Below, one piece after another: positions 60,500 through 64,000 of a stretch of 64,000 nt of DNA; position 1 is the stretch's first letter, and each line of letters opens with the position of its first letter. The notes beneath the pieces are model-generated. The model was not told the origin of the DNA and searched no databases. It saw nothing but the letters and a program-made list of their open reading frames with translations. The stretch comes from Vitellaria paradoxa. Lineage: Eukaryota; Streptophyta; Magnoliopsida; Ericales; Sapotaceae. The stretch covers positions 47,726,238 through 47,790,237 of the forward strand of contig CM034240.1 of assembly GCA_019916065.1 (NCBI GenBank), written 5' to 3'. The position numbers and the translations under genes were made by a program.

Positions 60500-61020
60500 A
60501 GTTCTTTTCATTTGCAGGGTGATTGTTTAGGACACGTCTAGTCTGGTCATAGGAGTTAAGAAATAAAATTTTTCCATTGGTTCGTAGTTTTCAGCTGTTC
60601 TCTCGGTGTCTGCGGAAATGCTGAGAAGCCCTAGAAGAGCAGAGAGAGATCCCACTTCAAGGGTTTCCTCTTTCTGAAGGCATGCATTGGCTGGAGTGCA
60701 GAAATTATTAAGCGTTTTTATTTATTTTTTATTTATTATTTTTTTTCCTCACCTGTGTAATTATTTTGAGTTGTGCACACTGACAGTTGGTATAAGGTGA
60801 AAGAATGGTCTAGTCCATGTTATAATTCATAATGCCTCTCTTAGATCATTTCATTTCTTTGATGGATTGAAGTGTCCTTTGAATTTTTAGCAGGTTCCTG
60901 AATTAGACTTCCCAATTTGTCAGTGAAAAAGCTGATGATAAATATATATATATATATATATTTGTTAAGTGATGATAGATATAATTTTGTAGCTATTTGT
61001 ACATTAAACTCGACATTCTT

Positions 61021-61273
61021 CTGGTACATGAAAGTCCGTAGCCGCTATCCCGTACTAGGGTGCGCACAGGGCGAAGCACGCTCCAGGACCCTAGCCGGCA
61101 AAGGCTCCTGGAGAGTTAACCAGCCTAGGCAAGCCCTAGCTGACCGACACGACCGAGAGGAGTCCATTAGGCACCCGCCATTACAGCGGTAACCCACCCC
61201 CGTGGGGGAGTCGAACCTGGAACCTCGAGACGCCCAAGCTCTAAGGCGAGCCCGACTTCCACTCGACCATCCC
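61021..61273 (-). mobile_element. GC-rich tRNA-derived SINE downstream of AAE13
   Basis: On the minus strand it begins GGGGATGGTCGAGTGGAAGT, with a full-consensus A box (TGGTCGAGTGG) and B box (GGTTCGACTCC). The tRNA-related head resembles Leu/Ser tRNAs with a long variable arm. A GC-rich body of about 170 bases unrelated to tRNA follows. CATTCTT at 61014-61020 and 61274-61280 may be the target duplication. Its base composition contrasts sharply with the AT-rich flanks. There is no evident poly(A) tail. Confidence 0.75.
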
Positions 61274-62200
61274 CATTCTTGTTTAGTCTTTGTCTCTTGC
61301 AATAGAGCATGAAGATGCCGTATGAATTCTGGAATACCTGGAAAGTAATCTTTCGCTTGTTCAGGTCATTTACTTAGACCAGCTTATTTATATATTTTCA
61401 CAGACTCAATACAAATATAAAGGCTCCATTTAATAATATTTATATTTACCATTTTTTATTTATATTTATAAAATATTGAAAATTAACAACTAAAATATGT
61501 TCGGTAAACTTGTTTTAAAAATAAATATTTTATAACATTAGATTATTTGAGTTTCAAAAAATATATTTCATGTTAATTAATTAAATAAAATATATTTAAA
61601 TTAAAATTAATTATTATTTATTTTAATATTTAATAACAATTGATTAGTATTTATTTTTTGATAGTAAATATTTTTAATATAAATAATTTACTTATAAAAT
61701 ATATTTTAATTTTTTTAGTTGTCAATTCAATTAAGTTTATTAAAAAAATAAAAAAATTAAATATTTTGTTGGAGTAAAATTAATTATATTAAACAAAATT
61801 GCATTACTTAATATGTCTTTTGTTTTTTATTTTGGAGAAAAGATGATAATTGAAAATAAAAATTTGAAAACAAAAAAGAATTAAATATAAAAAAATTACT
61901 AAACGTACAAATTAAATGTACGCAAGCTTCTTTTCATGGGCAATCGAGTTCCATACGCTATTCACGTGGGTCTCACTGTAGGTGCTAGTCTGCCAGAATT
62001 CAAGGTTCATCCTTTTTAGGTGAGAGCGGCGTTGATGCAACTTCTACTTTCAAGTAAATTTCACTAATCTTCTTTGAAATTTTTGACACTAACAAAATTT
62101 TTCTTAAGATTTTTTAAATGACACTACTATTCTTTTCTTTATTAGGTAAATTTACTAACCTTCTCTAATCTCTCATTTGAAGTAAAAATAAAATAAAATA

Positions 62201-62336
62201 AATTGAGATAAAATGTAATTTATGGTTGATTTTAACGTCCTTTTTTTTTTAAATAGCAAACTGTGAGATAATTGAGATAAAATGTAGTTTAGGGTTAATT
62301 TTGACATTTTTTTTTTGAAAAGTAACAAATTGTGAG
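62201..62336 (+). repeat. Tandem duplication, period 69 bp
   Basis: AATTGAGATAAAATGTAATT (62201) recurs as AATTGAGATAAAATGTAGTT (62270). Both copies end in AACTGTGAG / AATTGTGAG after a T-run. The words resemble the interior of MITE family B, so the pair may derive from such an element. Confidence 0.8.
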
Positions 62337-62688
62337 AACGATTTTTCAAATTCCTTCCCACAGATTCAAAAAAACTTCAAAAAAATAGCGATAATAATAC
62401 TCGTTTGAAAGCTTTTGATACAAAGAATATGATTGTATAAAAAATTTACATATTAAAAAATCTCAAGGAAGGTTAGTAAAATTTACCCGATAAGAAAGAA
62501 AGACAATGTCATTTCAAAATTCAAAAATACCAGAGGAAGTTTCTGTTAGTGTCAGAATTAATGAAATTTACCATATTTATTTTATTTGTAACGATAGGAC
62601 ACGCCCCATGGTTGATCCAAATTCCTACTTAATAAGAGACGAGACAAATGTTAGCAATTTCAATTACATAAATGAGAAAAGTATTTTA

Positions 62689-62765
62689 ATATACATATAT
62701 ATGTATATATATACATATATAGAGAGAGAGAGAGAGAGAGTGAGAGAGGGAGGAAGGGAGGGAGA
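62689..62765. repeat. Compound (TA)n-(GA)n microsatellite at the thioesterase start
   Basis: TA/TG-rich repeats run into a (GA)n and GGGA-rich tract ending directly before the ATG at 62766. It is probably in the 5' leader, where GA tracts are common in plant genes. Confidence 0.85.
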
Positions 62766-63172
62766 ATGGAAGAGGATTATAATCGCAATCATTCGCAGAT
62801 CGCCCGTAAATGGCTGGAAGAGTTATCAAAAGGAGCAAGTCAAGAACTGGAGACTCTGGCTCTCGGCGGTCTGCAGATCGAGCTCGTCGAGAGCGGCCTC
62901 ATTCGCTGCAAATTCCTCATCCCGCAACACCTTTCGGTCAGCGTTCCACTCTCTTTCCTTTATAAATTGAATAATTAATTATAAAAACTCCGTAATTAAT
63001 CAGATTGATTCGTTTGAATTTTCACCAGCAGGACGTAGATGAGAATTGGCACCCCGGAGCAATTGCAGTCCTAATCGACGATGTTGGGGCTGCCACCATA
63101 TGCTCCGCCGTTGGCCACATCAAAGTTTCTGTCAGTTTCGATATCTCTTACTTTTCAACGGCTAAGATCCAG
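62766..63172 (+). CDS. Hotdog-fold acyl-CoA thioesterase (THEM2/ACOT13-like), N-terminal part
   Basis: Exons 62766-62936 and 63032-63172 join in frame for 104 residues; a good donor (CAG|GTTCTT) at 63173 shows the gene goes on past the window. The first exon gives an amphipathic start (RKWLEELSKGASQELETLAL). The second carries the hotdog-fold signature HPGAIAVLIDDVGAATI, where the Gly and the first Asp of LIDD correspond to catalytic-site positions of human THEM2, then VSFDISYFSTAKIQ. Such enzymes hydrolyse acyl-CoA thioesters to free acids and CoA; the substrate cannot be told. The expected last exon (strands after AKIQ) is not found up to 64000. AAE13 lies just upstream on the same strand. 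Confidence 0.85.
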
Positions 63173-64000
63173 GTTCTTATTCGACCTTTTTAATTTGGAA
63201 AAAAAAAAAACAAAAAAAAAAATCCCTTTTCATCGATATATACATATATAATTATGAAGATGCGCTAATAGGGCTTGTATCCTAGGCATTAAAACAAAAT
63301 GAATGGTTGGTTCTAAAGTCATATTATACTCATAGAGTAAAAAAATAACAAAAAAAAAAAAAAAATTCGTTTTATTAGCAATTCCATCATAAGACTTCAA
63401 ATTTGAAATGCACTTAAAAATATTATTGTTAATTTCATATCCTGCCAACTAAAAATGGTTGGTGATATAGAGTATGTATATCAATATTTATAATCAATAC
63501 TGACCAATTTTGGATGGTATTAAAAATTTTATTTTATTTTATTTTTTATTCTAAACTTTATGAAATTGAGAATGATAAATAATTTTTTTTTTCATTCTTT
63601 ATCCAATTATTCGCGAAGAGCTTTTCTTTTTATTTTATTATTACTTCTATAAATATAAAAATATAATTAATTAGTATATCAATAAATAAAACATGCCATA
63701 CATAACTTATATTTTATAACTAAATTGCATTAGAATGTATATTCTTTATAAATATATAATTTGAAACGATACACTAAATCATACCAATAACGGTATGTAT
63801 TATACTAATAACAAAATTGGTATACTGTTTGATGCTATATTTATAATTATATTGTAGAGGTTATATTAATTATTTTAATACCAAAAATAAGCACATATTA
63901 TGTGTTATTTTTGTTAAATTTTTATTTTAAATAAAATAAAAATTATTAATATAAGCAAAAATGTCTCAAATATTAAATAATGAATAGTCAAGAGTATTTA
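63173..64000. other. Intron of the thioesterase gene, incomplete
   Basis: AT-rich sequence with A-runs and no recognisable coding sequence. Because exon 2 ends in a strong donor and the domain is incomplete, this is most simply a long intron continuing right of the window. Confidence 0.6.

Larger units (their letters stand above)
60500..62688. other. AAE13 3' UTR and intergenic DNA
   Basis: No further gene. It contains (TA)n at about 60944-60961, a GC-rich SINE (61021-61273), AT-only DNA (61420-61910) and a 69-bp-period tandem duplication (62201-62336). Confidence 0.55.

Noticed and set aside
61190..61275. Possible tRNA gene on the minus strand
   Set aside because: The A and B boxes are good, but the ends do not pair as a tRNA acceptor stem and the sequence continues as a SINE body.
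1..64000. CRISPR arrays, operons, phage or organelle-derived segments
   Set aside because: No regularly spaced repeats, no bacterial-style gene packing and no long organelle-like coding stretches were seen; all genes are intron-rich nuclear plant genes.

Overview
The window is nuclear DNA from a flowering plant, most likely a core eudicot; the species cannot be fixed from the sequence. The evidence is intron-rich genes whose products match Arabidopsis families closely, (T/A)-rich introns with plant-type splice sites, AT-rich intergenic DNA, and many short transposable elements (MITEs, tRNA-derived SINEs, a TRIM, a solo LTR). I found no bacterial, organellar or viral genes and no gene cluster that looks like an undescribed system.

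Layout: six genes, all on the + strand. (1) 353-7423: C-terminal half of a Golgi coiled-coil protein of the TMF / golgin candidate 5 type. (2) 11140-18804: MFS hexose transporter of the plastidic glucose transporter 2/3 (SGB1) type, with a 5' leader exon and leader intron from about 10.2 kb. (3) About 19-34 kb: gene-free, AT-rich DNA full of MITEs, SINEs and simple repeats. (4) 35697-41586: EMBRYONIC FLOWER 1 (EMF1)-like gene with good splice sites but about ten single-base frameshifts. (5) 46109-48119: mitochondrial cytochrome c maturation protein CCMH. (6) 51429-60499: malonyl-CoA synthetase AAE13, 17 exons, with an AT-AC (U12-type) intron and one frameshift in its ATP-binding loop. (7) 62766-63172 onward: first two exons of a hotdog-fold acyl-CoA thioesterase that runs past the window.

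The genes do not form one pathway. Two neighbouring pairs look like old linkages: golgin GC5 with the SGB1-type transporter, and AAE13 with a hotdog thioesterase. From memory both pairs are also close together in Arabidopsis (At1g79830/At1g79820 and At3g16170/At3g16175). The second pair joins an enzyme that makes malonyl-CoA with one that hydrolyses acyl-CoA.

The most checkable observations are the U12 AT-AC intron in AAE13, a solo LTR that landed 4 bases inside a 5' splice site of the golgin gene, the cluster of one-base frameshifts in EMF1, a TRIM retroelement in the inferred CCMH leader intron, a SINE with a perfect 16-bp target duplication, and two MITE families with several copies inside the window. 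All exon boundaries were worked out by hand from reading frame, splice signals and remembered family sequences.
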